The notes under the pieces: model-generated
Databases searched by the model: none
Told to the model about the DNA's origin: nothing
Seen by the model: the letters and a program-made list of their open reading frames with translations, nothing else
In this document: positions 1-11,737 of the stretch, piece by piece
Numbering within the stretch: the first letter of the stretch is position 1
Layout: the number at the start of each line of letters is the position of its first letter
Made by a program: the position numbers and the translations under genes
NCBI GenBank assembly: GCA_037953745.1
Contig: JBAKBP010001429.1
Location: 124,001 to 188,000 of the forward strand
Source of the DNA: Lithodes maja
Lineage: Eukaryota > Arthropoda > Malacostraca > Decapoda > Lithodidae
Reading direction: 5' to 3'
DNA length: 64,000 nucleotides

Positions 1-722
1 CCTCATCAAGAAGATCGCTGTTCACATTAACCCCTTAAATCTAATACATGTAAATATATGCTTGTCCTAAGAGTAATACGAGAGGTGAGTGCTGAAACTC
101 CTTTAGGACCTCAAGGGAAGGTTATGCATTTAAATAGAGAGAAGAATGAAATGAGAGTAATGTCGTCAGAGAGAAAGAGTGCAACCGTGAGAAGTTGGGA
201 GAGAGGGCAAGGGATGTTAGAATCTCAAAGGTTCTAGGCAACCTGATCATGGAACACACAGCGAGCCTCCAGGCAATGTGCAGTACGACAACATGGGCAG
301 CCCAGGCAGCATAGGCAGGCGGCAATGGACTACCAACCCTGTCGCGCCCAGCTATAAGCGCAAGGCTGCCAACCGGTCCATACGTCTGGCAACCACCCCC
401 CCGGCAGCGTGGCGCATTGCTACCCTCTCGCTCTGAAGCCTAACTCACTCGCTCTCTCTGAACTCCCATTGTCTTATCTATCAACTTCTCTATTGATACT
501 ACATATTAAATGGAAGGTCTCGACATGGCTTAAAACAAAACCCACCACTGGTTAGCACATGACGAGACCTTTGCAGAGATACAAAGAACATAGTTATACG
601 TTGTCACACTCAATATAGGCAGCCAGCACGGTACAGAGGTACCGCACAGTGGCGGTACAGTGGAGTACCAAGGAGTACAATCAGGTTGCGTTGCCACGCA
701 CTGGGTGCGTCACAACATGTAC
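1..722. other. Unassigned stretch, no gene recognised
   Basis: I see no coding region here. Bases 230-460 are relatively GC-rich (repeated GGCAG and GGCAAC-like words), and the rest is AT-rich and unremarkable. A 67-residue open frame on the minus strand (122-325) has no recognisable motif and ends in a leucine/serine-rich tail, so I do not call it. The block could be part of an old repeat, but no second copy is present in this window. Confidence 0.5.
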
Positions 723-942
723 TGTACAGTCGCGCTAATAAGTCATGTTCCAGCTGTCATTACGTTTGGCTTTCTCTGTGCTGCATTTATGTCTTGTCAG
801 ATTTTGAATAGGGTGGATTAGTGTAGGAACATGTTTGTATATTTCACTCAATATGAAGAAATGAAGCTTAAACATTGCTGATACCAATTAGTGATGTAAA
901 CATATTTGGTGCCGAGACATCACTTATTAGCGCGACTTTACA
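723..942. mobile_element. Small inverted-repeat (MITE-like) element, 220 bp
   Basis: The ends are inverted repeats of about 21 bases with one mismatch: the left end begins TGTACAGTCGCGCTAATAAG and the right end finishes CTTATTAGCGCGACTTTACA. The interior is AT-rich with no coding capacity. No clear target duplication is visible. Length and structure fit a non-autonomous DNA transposon. No other copy is seen in the window. Confidence 0.5.
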
Positions 943-1067
943 TTCCATTTGGCCATTATACACAAACCCTTAAAAGACCGGCAGGAACTTGAGGAATGCA
1001 CGGATTTGAGCGGATTGGGGAGTTTGAGAAAAGTGAGGCAAATTGCATTACACGTTCGATAATATGC

Positions 1068-1095
1068 GCAACTGAGAGAGAGAGAGAGAGAGGGA
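1068..1095. repeat. (GA)n microsatellite
   Basis: Short GA dinucleotide run of about 13 units followed by GGGAGGGA. Confidence 0.8.
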
Positions 1096-1149
1096 GGGAA
1101 TGGAAAATATATATATAACTTTCAGTACCTGTGACTTCTTTTGTATGTG

Positions 1150-1326
1150 ATTTGGGTTACATTTAGACTATTTTATGAAACTTAAGAATAATATATGGTG
1201 GCTAAAAGGATGAATTTATATAGTCTGTAGCCTTTTAATTGTCAGACGTCCTTCCTAAGCTGAATGTAATCGTCTAATAGTGTGCAGCATATAATGAAAA
1301 GGATGTCACCGGTACTGAATGGGTAA
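1150..1326. mobile_element. MITE-A copy, 5' end missing
   Basis: This matches the 3' two thirds of the element at 1752-1965. It shares the words GTCTGTAGCC, TTCCTAAGCT and ATCGTCTAAT and the terminal GGTACTGAATGGGTAA. The left TTAACCC end is absent. MITE-A is the roughly 210-bp TTAA-bounded inverted-repeat family described at 1752 and 27777. Confidence 0.7.
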
Positions 1327-1371
1327 ATATGTCAACTTCCAACAGAGTATATGATATGATTTTTAGGAAGA

Positions 1372-1755
1372 GGTATTTTTTTTTTTCTGGACCCCTTCTA
1401 CCCTATGTATAGCCCCATTAGTTAGGATTTTGAAGACGGTTGCCTCATTAGTTTGGCGGTTTTAAGACCTTTCGCGGAATTTCTTTGTTGGCAATATTAA
1501 GACCTTTCGTGCTATTTAGGTGTCGATGTTTTTCCTGGCGAGCAAAAGCGTGTCTATAATGTAGTAGGAACGGGCATTGAGGAAAGGGGGATGGGGGATA
1601 AAAAATAAATCAATATCTCGATGGGGACTTAAATTGCATATACTTGTTTAATCTTTTTCTTTAGCTTGATAGAGGTTTATGGAGCAAAAAAAATCATATA
1701 ATATTTGTAATAAAATATAAATACATAACTAAATAGCTCCCCCCCCCCCCCTTAA
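1372..1755 (+). mobile_element. MITE-B copy 1 (diverged)
   Basis: MITE-B landmarks occur in order: a CTGGACCCCTTCT-like 5' part, GCCCCATTAGTT, TTTTAAGACCTTTCG, TTAGGTGTCGAT, CCTGGCGAGC, a GCTTGAT..AGGT 3' part, and a C-rich right end closing in CCCCTTAA at 1755. The internal GCGAGCGATAGCGAGCC core is eroded. The right TTAA (1752-1755) is also the left TTAA of the following MITE-A. Confidence 0.75.
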
Positions 1756-1965
1756 CCCTTTGAGTACCAGTAACGTGTTATATTTCATTATAGCTATATT
1801 TTGACGATGTAATGAAGCTTAAAGAGGGTGTATGGTAGCTAAAACGATTAATTGAGATAGTCTGTAGCCATTTAATGGGTAGACGCCCTTCCTAAGCTTA
1901 ATAGCATCGTCTAATCATTACCAGCATATATTTAAAGAGGATGACACTGGTACTGAGCGGGTTAA
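1752..1965. mobile_element. MITE-A, full copy
   Basis: 214-bp element with terminal inverted repeats: left TTAACCCTTTGAGTACCAG, right CTGGTACTGAGCGGGTTAA, two mismatches. The interior carries the family words GACGATGTAATGAAGCTTA and GCATCGTCTAAT, which are also partly inverted. There is no coding capacity. TTAA at both outer ends is the signature of piggyBac-type target choice (family knowledge); the mobilising transposase is not in the window. Confidence 0.8.
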
Positions 1966-1984
1966 AGGGAGAAGATAGGTCGAC

Positions 1985-2410
1985 GGAGGATTAAGAGGAG
2001 TCTAATTATGGGAGGAGAAAGAGGAGTTGGAAAAGAGGAGGAGAAGGAGGATAATTAAAGTTGGCAAAAGAGGATAGCGAAAAAGAAGATGGAGAGGAGG
2101 AGGAGGAGGAGGAGGAGGAGGAGGAGGAGGAGAAGTAGGAGGAGGGAGGAGGAGAATTATATGGAGACAGGAGAGTAGGAAGAACAGGAGAGCAAAGAGG
2201 AAGAGGACGTGAATTAAAGGGAGAAAAGTAAGAAGGGGAGAATGAAGAGAATTAAAGTGAAGAGACAGAGGAGTAGAAAAAGAAAAACCAAAACGAAGAT
2301 GAGAAGAAAGGAAGAGGGTTAGAACAAAGGGGAAGAAAAGGAAGAATGGGGAGGAGATGATGAAAAGAAATAAAGAAAAGAAAACGAAGAGTAGGAGATT
2401 TGTATTGTTC
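1985..2410. repeat. Purine-rich tract with (GAG)n core
   Basis: About 420 bases that are almost entirely purine on the plus strand, with a perfect-like (AGG)n run at 2092-2138. The 136-residue minus-strand frame over it (poly-proline, leucine, serine, phenylalanine) is a low-complexity artefact of the simple repeat and not a gene. Confidence 0.85.
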
Positions 2411-2865
2411 ATGTATTTCTTTTCAGAAATTTAAATAATTATGACGAAGATTGTCCAAAAACGTCATTTATGGGTGAGTCTTATGAGACGACCTCTCTTT
2501 GAGGCACATTGCGAATGACTCGTACATTATTTTAATATGCTATAATCATAATTTACAGTATAATAACGATGTAATTTACAGTACGATATTACCCCAGTTT
2601 ACACCAAAACAAAAATTAAGAAAGAGGAGGAGAAGGAGAGGGAGAAAGGATTAACAAACTGCAACAGACCTATTGGTCCTTGCGAGGCAGTTTGTATAAC
2701 AACAATGCTGAGGTACTAACTACTAGGTAGAGAAAAGGATACAACAGCAGAAGGATCCTCCCCACCCACCACTCCCTCCAGCTTACGCTGGCATGGAAAC
2801 AGAGGGGAAAAAACCATGCAGTATGGAAAAACAAACATGGAATTTCGGATAGGACAGGATGAACC
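2411..2865. other. Unassigned stretch before LTR element A
   Basis: AT-rich, with no open frame of note and no second copy seen. The last bases before the LTR are GAACC. A matching target duplication cannot be checked because the right LTR of element A is truncated. Confidence 0.5.
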
Positions 2866-4646
2866 TGTTACGCTGGTCAGCTTGCCAGAATGTACTCGTA
2901 CTCGCTAGCGCTCGCCAGGGCAGTGAAATGGGCTATAATAACTGTAGAACGATGTCCTTTCTTTCTTAGTGTTCATGTTGTCACAGACAGATCAGTGTTT
3001 GCCTTTATTCTTGTCTGTGACACTTGGAAGTATTTTATATCATTGATAGAGTTATAAGATATGTAGTGTGATAGTTGCAAGGAGAGAGAGAGGCTAGAGC
3101 GGGGTGGTAGTATGTGCGTGTGTATGTACGTGTGCATTCCTCGCTTGGGCGGGGCCACCCGCTCGTGATTGGCCGGCGGGCCTGGCGTGTCATATGACGC
3201 CTGCTCTTCATGACGTAGTGGTCTGTGATTGGGTCTTAGCTCGGTGGGTGGGGGCTCCTTCCCGGGTGTCTCCTTAGAGCTTGGCATGTTGCGCTTGGTC
3301 CTAGACGTCCCTTGCATTCTGTCCCCAATCTAACCCTCTTTACTGCTGTTTCTCTCTCTGAACTCCTTCTTTCCAATACTTCTTATCTTTATTCGATCAC
3401 ACCTCCCTTCTGGTTCTAGCATACGACTTCCATAGTCGGCCAGTCGTATTACCAGCGCCAGTTCTCACATATATGTTTTGCACTAGCTTTAGGGATTATT
3501 AGAGTCATAGTCACATGGAGTCATATTATTGGGTGCTTCTAATTATTGGGTTGTTCTTTGTTACTATTTAATGCTAGACAGTGGAGGGTATCTTTGGTCG
3601 TTGTCTGAGTTATGTATATGGCAAGTCAGAGCCTGTACGACTTCGACGGAGCTAGGTAGCCTGTAACCCTTGTGCATATTTTTCCTTTGCGAGCGTAGCA
3701 GTATACAAGCGAAGGGCCTTTGCCTACTCTTGCTTGTATGCTTGCTACCTCATTTTGTTGACCTTTGAGGAGCGCCAGGGTAAGACCAGACACTTGTGAT
3801 CTGGACTTACCAAGAGAGCCTCCTAGTCACTTAACGTAAGATAAGGGAAATCTGTTCAGGGGAGACAGTAGGCTACGAGCATGCTTGAGCTCTGCCTAAG
3901 CTCCTTGTACCTTTTATGCCGCTGCTAGACTTTATTAGTAAGAAAGACAGCATTGTGTTTATTAACTTTAACTGCGTTTGCTTTAGGAATTATTCACATA
4001 TTATTTTAGCCTAGGTTGATGCATAGTGCACAACCCAGTATGGCTGTTACTTTGGCTAAGGAAGTACTGTTTTGAGTGGCTGTTATTAGTCCTGTCACAG
4101 AGTTGTTGCACTCCCTTGTTTTATATATATGTATCCTACTTGTTGGTGTATTTAAGATACACGCTTTGGTGTCCTGCCCCTGCATTATTTCTGTTCTATA
4201 TTCGACGAGCATCTTAGAGCATCAGATGTTTTCAGAAGATTCCATATCTGTTTGCTGTAGGACTAGACTTCCAGTGTTTTCATAGAGCATTGAAGAGTTT
4301 AGTGTTGAGTTCAGACTCACACTAAAGTTAACGTAAGCATATACTCCTTTATTAAATCTTGTCATAGTTTATTTAAGCATTGTTATTACTTGAGAGCATT
4401 TTATTAACATAAGTACTCCTGTTGTGAGTAGGCTTTGCCGTCACCAGAAATCCTTTGTAGAAGTACACTTAACCCTGTTAATTGATACCCCGTTATCCAG
4501 TAGATTAACTCTGGAGGGTGTAAGTGTTTTGTTCACCGGCTTAATAGTTTGAGGGTTTGGAATTAGCGTACCATTGTTGCAGATATAGCCTATCTTCTAG
4601 TCCAATATTAAGTGCCCTTGTTTATTTCGTAGTGCCGGTCGTAACA
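2866..4646 (+). repeat. Left LTR of element A
   Basis: 1781 bp, starts TGTTACG and ends CGTAACA, so the tips are TGTTA/TAACA inverted. It carries a CCAAT-type word in TGATTGGG near 3227, a TGACGTAG half-CRE near 3211 and several GAGA runs. It is much like 8989-10451, differing by small indels (for example a short gap near 9900 and an added GGGGGCCCCC near 9356). Open frames inside (2973-3317, 4006-4212, 4026-4285) are not protein genes. Confidence 0.9.
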
Positions 4647-4648
4647 AA

Positions 4649-4666
4649 TGGCGACCTTGCCAGGAT
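4649..4666 (+). promoter_or_regulatory. Primer-binding site of element A
   Basis: TGGCGACCTTGCCAGGAT starts 2 bases after the LTR end. TGG is the complement of the tRNA CCA tail. The rest resembles the complement of the 3' end of an arginine tRNA (T-arm CTCCTGG then the acceptor); that identity is from memory and not a search. Element B has the related TGGCGACCTTG at 46193. Confidence 0.6.
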
Positions 4667-4901
4667 ATAGTGAACTGAATTTGCAGTTTTTTTTTGAGAA
4701 ATCTTATTGCCATTTGGGGTTGAATTTATTTCTCGCAGTGTTGGCAGTGGACATTGTTTTGAGGATATATGGAACTTGTTGGAGTTTATTGGTGACCTAG
4801 TATTGAACTCAAAAACATCTTCGAATATCTTTTGTGAATAAAGCTACGTGAGAGTTTGGCTACTTTTGTCTTTAACTGGGAATTTTTTTGTTGACTCCAT
4901 C

Positions 4902-6677
4902 ATGTCACTGGACGGGTCTGAGCATAGTGAGGGCACAGTGCGAGAGACAGGCGAGGAGGTGGAGAAGGTGGAGATGTTAGACGGCGTTCGGGTGGTGAAC
5001 GATAAGGAGGATGCTCGGAGGTTTTTGGAGGAGCCTGTGACGGCGGACCGGGTGTCGGGACTGGACCGGTACGGACTGCAGTGTGTAGCCACGGTCTTAG
5101 GGTTTTCTGGTACTAGCGGTTTGTCAAGAAGTGAGCTGGTTACCTGTGTGCTGGGTGGGGTGCATGGGGGTTCTGGTGGAGCGGGAGCTGGGGCACCTTC
5201 GTCCCAGTCCCCATTCCACTCAACTCCTATCATGGCGCCCCCTCGGGTTCCGGAGCTGAGTACGTTCCCGCAGGCCGATGTCCGCTGGCGGTTGGGTATG
5301 CCTCTAGGTGACTCACGGGGTGGGTCCCCGGTAGTAGCACCCCCTCTTCAAAGTTTGTCTCCCAAGATGTTGTTTCAGCTCGAGCTCGCCAAACTTAAGC
5401 AGCAGAAGCGACAGGCTGAGCTCGAGCAGCGAAAGCATTAGGCTGAGCTCGAGCAGCGAAAGCATTAGGCTGAGCTCAAGTTTGAGTCTGCAAGGTATTG
5501 TGCCGATGTTGACCTAGAGAAAACTTGTGTAGAGGTGACGAGGAACCGGGTCGTCCAGGGGGGTCGACCTCATGACCAGTCCCTGTCGCATCTACTAAAG
5601 TTGGTTCCAGTGTTTGATGAGTTAGGAGTTACAGAATTCTTTCTCCGTTTTGAGAAAAAGTGACGGGAGCACCAATGGCCCGAGAAGAAGTGGGCAGCCC
5701 TTGTTTCGTCACGATTGACGGGGAAAGCACTCAAGGCGTACAATGCTTTGCCCCTAGATTCCTGTGTGAATTACGAGGCGTTGAAAGAGGCTGTCCTGAG
5801 GGCGTATGAGTTGCAGCCAGAGACCTATAGGCTGAAGTTTAGGGCTGTTCCTAAGAGAAAGGCGAGTACTTTCCAGGAACACGCTAGAGAGCTGTCAGAT
5901 GCGTTTGAGAATTGGTAAAGGTCGGAGAAGGCAACTACTTTTGATGCAGTGAAGCAATTAGTGTTGTTAGAACAATTTTTCAAATGTACTGACAGTGACT
6001 TGACTCTTAACCTGAAAGAAAAGCAACCTAAAACTCTCCAGGAGGCAGCTGAGCTGGCTGACCTCAGGTTGTCATTGATTCGTGGGTGCGGGTCTGCACA
6101 GAGAGCTGAGGCAGGTAACCAGGGGCATACCACTCCACCCCCCCGAATTAAGGACACAACAAATTACCCATTTAAGAGTACTGGTGCCAATTTTCATCCC
6201 AAGTCGAAACCCTTCCAGTTAAAGAAAGGCCAGGGCCCTTCCTCACCTCAGAGGAAGTCCAAGAGCGAAGTGGAGTGTTTCAAGTGTCATGAGAAGGGGC
6301 ATATTGCACGCTCATGTCCGAGCACACCGCCTACAGCAGTGGTGTCACTAGTGAGCCACATCGGTGTGTCTTTGAGGTCTTCCTCGTTTGCCCGGGGTAA
6401 AATGTCGGTTGCGAAGTCACAGTCGGTGCAGAAGCAGCCAGAGCGCTCGTCACCCGTCCGAGATGCTTTTTGCGGTCATAGGGGGCACGGCACTGTGAGG
6501 TGGGCTGGTGTGGAGCATAGGCTTGAGTTGCTGCGTGATACGGACGCTTCCCAGACACTTCTTAAGAACTTCACTGGCAAGCCTACTAACACGGCTCGGG
6601 TTGTGGTGGTTCAAGGCATCAATGCTACGCGGTCTTACCCGCTGGTCAGAGTGGAGCTTGAGGTGGATGGTGTTTGA
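4902..6677 (+). pseudogene. gag-protease of element A, broken by stops
   Basis: The ATG at 4902 matches the position of the element B gag start. The frame shows, in order: an acidic N-terminus; a charged Glu/Gln/Arg region; a SCAN-like capsid segment (LVPVFDE..., SSRLTGKALKAYNALPL, RAYELQPETYRLKF); a CCHC knuckle CFKCHEKGHIARSC near 6278; and an aspartic-protease motif RDTDAS near 6537, where family members have DTGAS. In-frame stops lie at 5439, 5466, 5661, 5916 and 6675. The first two come from a 27-base tandem duplication that carries TAG in each copy. A single frame holds throughout, so decay is by point changes and not by frameshift. It encodes particle and protease functions of retrotransposition in live relatives. 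Confidence 0.85.
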
Positions 6678-6680
6678 CCA

Positions 6681-8630
6681 TTGGATGTGGGTGTTGTGGA
6701 GAAATTGCCAGTTGAGGGGGTCGACCTCCTTCTTGGTAACGACTTTGCGGTGCCTACTTCCGAGGTTCCACCCTTAGTCGTTGCCGAGAGGGCGGCCGAC
6801 ACGAGTAGGGAGGGGCAAGAGGGGCTCGAGAGGTGCCAGACGCAGCAGATGGCGTGTGCTGTCACCAGATCTCAGTCCGCTCAGGTGTCACAGCCTAGTA
6901 CCCATGTTTCAGACCAGCGGAGGAAGGGTCGGAAGGAGAAAGTCAAGGCTGGTGGTCGGGTTGAGAGTTTGGACCCAGCGACACTCCTTGGTGACTCAGT
7001 ACTTGCACCAAATTTGAGCTCCGGAGTGGCCCCAGAACCTGTCCCCCCTAGTGACATGGTAGGGCGTGATGGCACTCCGCGACAGAGTAGTTCTCAGGTG
7101 CAACTAGAAGATCTTAGTCTTGAGAGTTGTGGGAACGGGGCTATTGAACTCGATGAGGACGGGGAAGCATGTCACATGAACCTGTTGAAGGAGTTTGTGA
7201 GGCGCCCACCTGAGCAGCCTACTGTCCCTGTGTGGGTCTGCAGCGGCCAAGGTGGAGAAGGAGAGGGGGGCAGTGAGGCACAGGTAGTGGAAAGTTGGGA
7301 TTGTCATGTCTCGGCGGAGCAGTGGGCGGGGAACACGAGTCAGGTGGCTGTGGAAGCGCTTGAGCACCTGCCTGAGCAGCAGTGTGCAGCGATCCAGCAC
7401 CTGCTCGGTTCATACCCCACTGTTTGTGCCGAGCACCCAGGCCTCACAACTCATGCAGTGCACGATGTTCCGCTGGCAGATCACTTGGGTGTGAGTAAAC
7501 CGTTGGCCTCGTTGTTTAAGTTGTTCAAGGTGGGCGACGAGGCTTTGGCATGGTTGTCAGGTCAGGGTCGACCCATGGCTGCTAAGGGTGGTGGTCAGTA
7601 TCAGGACATTAAGCAGATTGGTGAGGGTAACTATGGACTACATACGCCCGATCGTCGCATAGCCTCCCAATGCTGCTTCAGTAAAATGCAACAGCCCTAC
7701 CATAGACCGACTGTATCTGGCCGTGGCGCTGAAGGCGGTGATGCTGCGCAAGCAGATGTAGTCGCAAGGAATGCGGGGGTGCGCATGTACGGTATCGGCA
7801 GGGAAGCATTAGCACTTATGAACTGTGGGAGTGAATGCACAGGTGGTACAGATTGTCCCTCTCATGACCTGGCTGTTTTAGGGACAGAGGTGGAGAAGGA
7901 GGGAGACTATAGTTTAGAAACTGCGGTCCCGGCTGGGTTGTGGGAGGGCAATGAGCATGTTGTTCTTCGAGATAAGTTGCAACCTCTTGTTCCTAAGCGC
8001 CAAGAGAAGTTGTTTACTAGGCTGTGGCAGTACGTCCGCATGTTTGTTGATTCTCCAGGCCTGATGTCCGGGGGGGCACCCGACATAGAGGCTGGAGACA
8101 GTGCAAAGCTCAAATTGGCTCCCTACCGTATAAATCCTGCTCGACAGCCTGTCATGAAAGCAGAGCTGGACTACATATTGGAAAAGGGTCTGAGGGATAA
8201 AGGATATCGTGAGTGGTCGTTGCCAGTGACTTTGCAACCTGAGTTGAGTGGCAAGATCCGTGTTTGTGTTGATTGCAAGAGTGTTGGTGCATCATCCCTG
8301 ACAGACGCCTATACCTTATCCAGAGTTGACGACCCCATAGACCGTATCGGGGCTGCCTCGTTTATCACTAAGGTGGAAATAGTGAAAGGTTATTGGCAGC
8401 TCCCGTTGCCGGAGAGAGCGAAGAGAAGTGCCAGTCTTGTGATGGACTGGGCAGTTTATCAGTGTCAGGTGTTGTTTTGCTGCCGGAACACAAAGTGGAT
8501 GTGTGGCATGTTAAGGGCACTGATAATGTTCTGGCTGATTGTTTGTCACGGGAGGGTATGTTTTAAGGAGAACCCTCGCCGTTCAGTCAGTGTTTGGTTG
8601 AGTGGAGAAAAATTAGGCTTGCCCCTGTAG
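6681..8630 (+). pseudogene. pol-like frame of element A, mosaic with deletions
   Basis: An open frame of 649 codons continues the gag frame after the stop at 6675 (no ATG at its start). It begins with the end of the protease region (VEGVDLLLGNDFA). The whole integrase present in element B between the ELDEDG and CHVNL words is missing, cleanly in frame. Further on a second set of pieces appears: a zinc-finger-like HDVPLADHLGV, then a GPY/F-like module (FKVGDEALAW...GNYGLHTPDRR), then RT blocks (MKAELDYILEKGL, DCKSVG, SRVDDPIDRIGAASFITKVEIVKGYWQLPL). It jumps, before any catalytic Tyr-x-Asp-Asp box, to an RNase H tail (GTDNVLADCLSRE). An intact polymerase is impossible; it looks like two related elements fused by deletions. 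Confidence 0.75.
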
Positions 8631-8988
8631 TGCAAAGCCGCCAAAAAAACTATTAAAAATAATACAAAAACCTCACATAAAAACTCTTTCTTTTGATAGT
8701 ATATAAGTGCAGTATGTTACAGCAAGAATCTAAGACATTCTGAGTTTTGTCTTAGTAGGCTAGGCTTGGTGAAGCTGGCTCGTTGAGCGTAATATTGTTA
8801 AGTGATACTATTATTTTGGGGAAGTGTTGTGTAGATTTTTTTTATATAATGAGGTGTTTTTACGTTTGTGATTGTGCCTTGTTTTTCACAACTTGGGGAG
8901 TAGCTGGGTGATGCGGGGTTAGTGGGCATTCTGTCTGGTCAGATGTGGCGTTTACCCGAGGTTAAAACGTCCCACATCTTGGGCGGGG
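8631..8988 (+). other. 3' untranslated part of element A
   Basis: Non-coding, between the pol remnant and the right LTR. It shares words such as AAAAACTCTTTCTTTT and a late ATCTTGGG purine tract with the same region of element B (51050-51388), which confirms the two elements are related. Confidence 0.7.
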
Positions 8989-10451
8989 TGTTACGCTGGT
9001 CACCTTGCCAGAATGTACTCATACTCGCTAGCGCTCGCCAGGGCAGTGAAATGGGCTATAATAATCGTAGAACGATGTCCTTTCTTTCTTAGTGTTCATA
9101 TTGTCACAGACAGATCAGTGTTTGCCTTTATTCTTGTCTGTGACACTTGGAAGTATTTTATATCATTGATAGAGTTATAAGATATGTAGTGTGATAGTTG
9201 CAAGGAGAGAGAGAGAGGCTAGAGCGGGGTGGTAGTATGTGCGTGTGTATGTACATGTGCATTCCTCGCTTGGGCGGGGCCACCCACTCGTGATTGGCCT
9301 GCAGGCCTGGCGTGTCATATGACGCCTGCTCTTCATGACGTAGTGGTCTGTGATTGGGGGCCCCCGTCTTAGCTCGGTGGGTGGGGGCTCCTTCCCGCGT
9401 GTCTCCTTAGAGCTTGGCATGTTGCGCTTGGTCCTAGACGTCCCTTGCATTCTGTCCCCAATCTAACCCTCTTTACTGCTGTTTCTCTCTCTGAACTCCT
9501 TCTTTCCAATACTTCTTATCTTTATTCGATCACACCTACCTTCTGGTTCTAGCATACGACTTCCATAGTCGGCCCGTCGTATTACCAGTGCCAGTTCTCA
9601 TATATATGTTTTGCACTAGCTTTAGGGATTATGAGAGTCATAGTCAGTTAGTCACATGGAGTCATATTATTGGGTGCTTCTAATTATTGGGTTGTTCTTT
9701 GTTACTATTTAATGCTAGACAGTGGAGGGTATCTTTGGTCGTTGTCTGAGTTATGTATATGGCAAGTCAGAGCCTGTACAACTTCGACGGAGCTAGGTAG
9801 CCTGTAACCCTTGTGCATATTTTTCCTTTGCGAGTGTAGCAGCATACAAGCGAAGGGCCTTTGCCTACTCTTGCTTGTATGCTTGCTACCTCATTTTGTT
9901 GAGGAGCGCCAGGGTAAGACCAGATACTTGTGATCTGGACTTACCAAGAGAGCCTCCTAGTCACTTAACGTAAGATAAGGGAAATCTGTTCAGGGGAGAC
10001 AGTAGGCTACGAGCATGCTTGAGCTCTGCCTAGGCTCCTTGTACCTTTTATGCCGCTGCTAGACTTTATTAGTAAGAAAGACAGCATTGTGTTTATTAAC
10101 TTTAACTGCGTATGCTTTAGGAATTATTCACGTATTATTTTAGCCTAGGTTGATGCATAGCGCACAACCCAGTATGGCAGTTACTTTGGCTAAGGAAGTA
10201 CTGTTTTGAGTAGCTGTTATTAGTCCTGTCACAGAGTTGTTGCACTCCCTTGTTTTATATATATGTATCCTACTTGTTGGTGTATTTAAGATACACGCTT
10301 TGGTGTCCTGCCCCTGCATTATTTCTGTTCTATATTCGACGAGCATCTTAGAGCATCAGACGTTTTCAGAAGATTCCATATCTGTTTGCTGTAGGACTAG
10401 ACTTCCAGTGTTTTCAAAGAGCATTGAAGAGTTTAGTGTTGAGTTCAGACT
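8989..10451 (+). repeat. Right LTR of element A, 3' truncated
   Basis: Collinear with 2866-4316. Homology stops after GAGTTCAGAC and the sequence passes into CT-rich DNA and the satellite at 10640. Loss of the last 330 bases removes the TAACA terminus and any target duplication. Confidence 0.9.
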
Positions 10452-10639
10452 TGCTACCGTTCTCTCTCGTTCGCTATCTCTCTCTCTCGTTCGCTATCTC
10501 TCTCTCTCGTTCGCTATCTCTCTCTCTCTCACTCTCTTTCTCCTTTCACGTCACTTCCTTTTGTACGCTATTCATTTGCCAAACGCTCAGGCGGCTCTCA
10601 CATGCATTTTCCACTTTTCTCACCCTCCCTCATCCTCCA
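10452..10639. repeat. CT-rich junction with a 20-bp tandem repeat
   Basis: Three tandem copies of a TCTCTCTCGTTCGCTATC-type unit (about 10462-10520), then mixed pyrimidine-rich DNA. This is where the right LTR of element A breaks off. Confidence 0.7.
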
Positions 10640-10852
10640 GCCATTGCTCTCTCTCTCTCTTTCTCTCTCTCACAATAACCCCTGGAACAAAAGGATATTC
10701 GTGGCCAGATAATAAAGATGCCGACCGATACCTCCATATTCTGCCTCTGCCTCTCCCTCTCTCTCTCTCTCTCTCGCACACAATAACCCCTGGAACAAGC
10801 GGATATTCGTGGCCAGATAATAAAGATGCCGACCGGTACCTCCATATTCTGC

Positions 10853-10883
<31 letters not shown>

Positions 10884-10960
10884 ACACAATAACCCCTGGA
10901 ACAAGCGGATATTCGTGGCCAGATAATAAAGATGCCGACCACCGGTACCTCCATATTCTG

Positions 10961-10996
<36 letters not shown>

Positions 10997-11064
10997 TAAC
11001 CCCTGGAACAAGCGGATATTCGTGGCCAGATAATAAAGATGCCGACCGGTACCTCCATATTCTG

Positions 11065-11100
<36 letters not shown>

Positions 11101-11365
11101 TAACCCCTGGAACAAGCGGATATTCGTGGCCAGATAATAAAGATGCCGACCGGTACCTCCATATTCTGCCTCTCTCTCTCTCTCTCACACAATAACCCCT
11201 GGAACAAGCGGATATTCGTGGCCAGATAATAAAGATGCCGACTGGTACCTCCATATTCTGCCTCTCCCTCTCTCTCTCTCTCTCTCACACAATAACCCCT
11301 GGAACAAGCGGATATTCGTGGCCAGATAATAAAGATGCCAACCGACCGGTACCTCCATATTCTGC

Positions 11366-11412
<47 letters not shown>

Positions 11413-11484
11413 TAACCCGTGGAACAAGCGGATATTCGTGGCCAGATAATAAAGATGCCGACCACCGGTACCTCCATATTCTGC

Positions 11485-11515
<31 letters not shown>

Positions 11516-11682
11516 TAACCCGTGGAACAAGCGGATATTCGTGGCCAGATAATAAAGATGCCGACCACCGGTACCTCCATATTCTGCCTCTCTCTCTCTC
11601 TCTCTCTCACACAATAACCCCTGGAACAAGCGGATATTCGTGGCCAGATAATAAAGATGCCGACCGGTACCTCCATATTCTG

Positions 11683-11737
<55 letters not shown>

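Larger units (their letters stand above)
2866..10451 (+). mobile_element. Gmr1-like Ty3/gypsy LTR retrotransposon A (decayed)
   Basis: Two long direct repeats (2866-4646 and 8989-10451) begin TGTTACGCTGG and flank a gag-protease-pol-like interior. Gag and LTR relatives occur in element B at 44341-53238, and both place integrase-type sequence ahead of reverse transcriptase. The copy is dead: gag/protease has several in-frame stops, most of the integrase is missing, the RT lacks its catalytic box, and the right LTR stops at the point equivalent to 4316, losing its last 330 bases. A purine-rich stretch (CTTGGGCGGGG, 8978-8988) directly before the right LTR fits a polypurine tract. Confidence 0.85.

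Noticed and set aside
2002..2412. 136-codon proline/leucine-rich minus-strand frame
   Set aside because: Lies over a GGA/GAG simple repeat; composition artefact.
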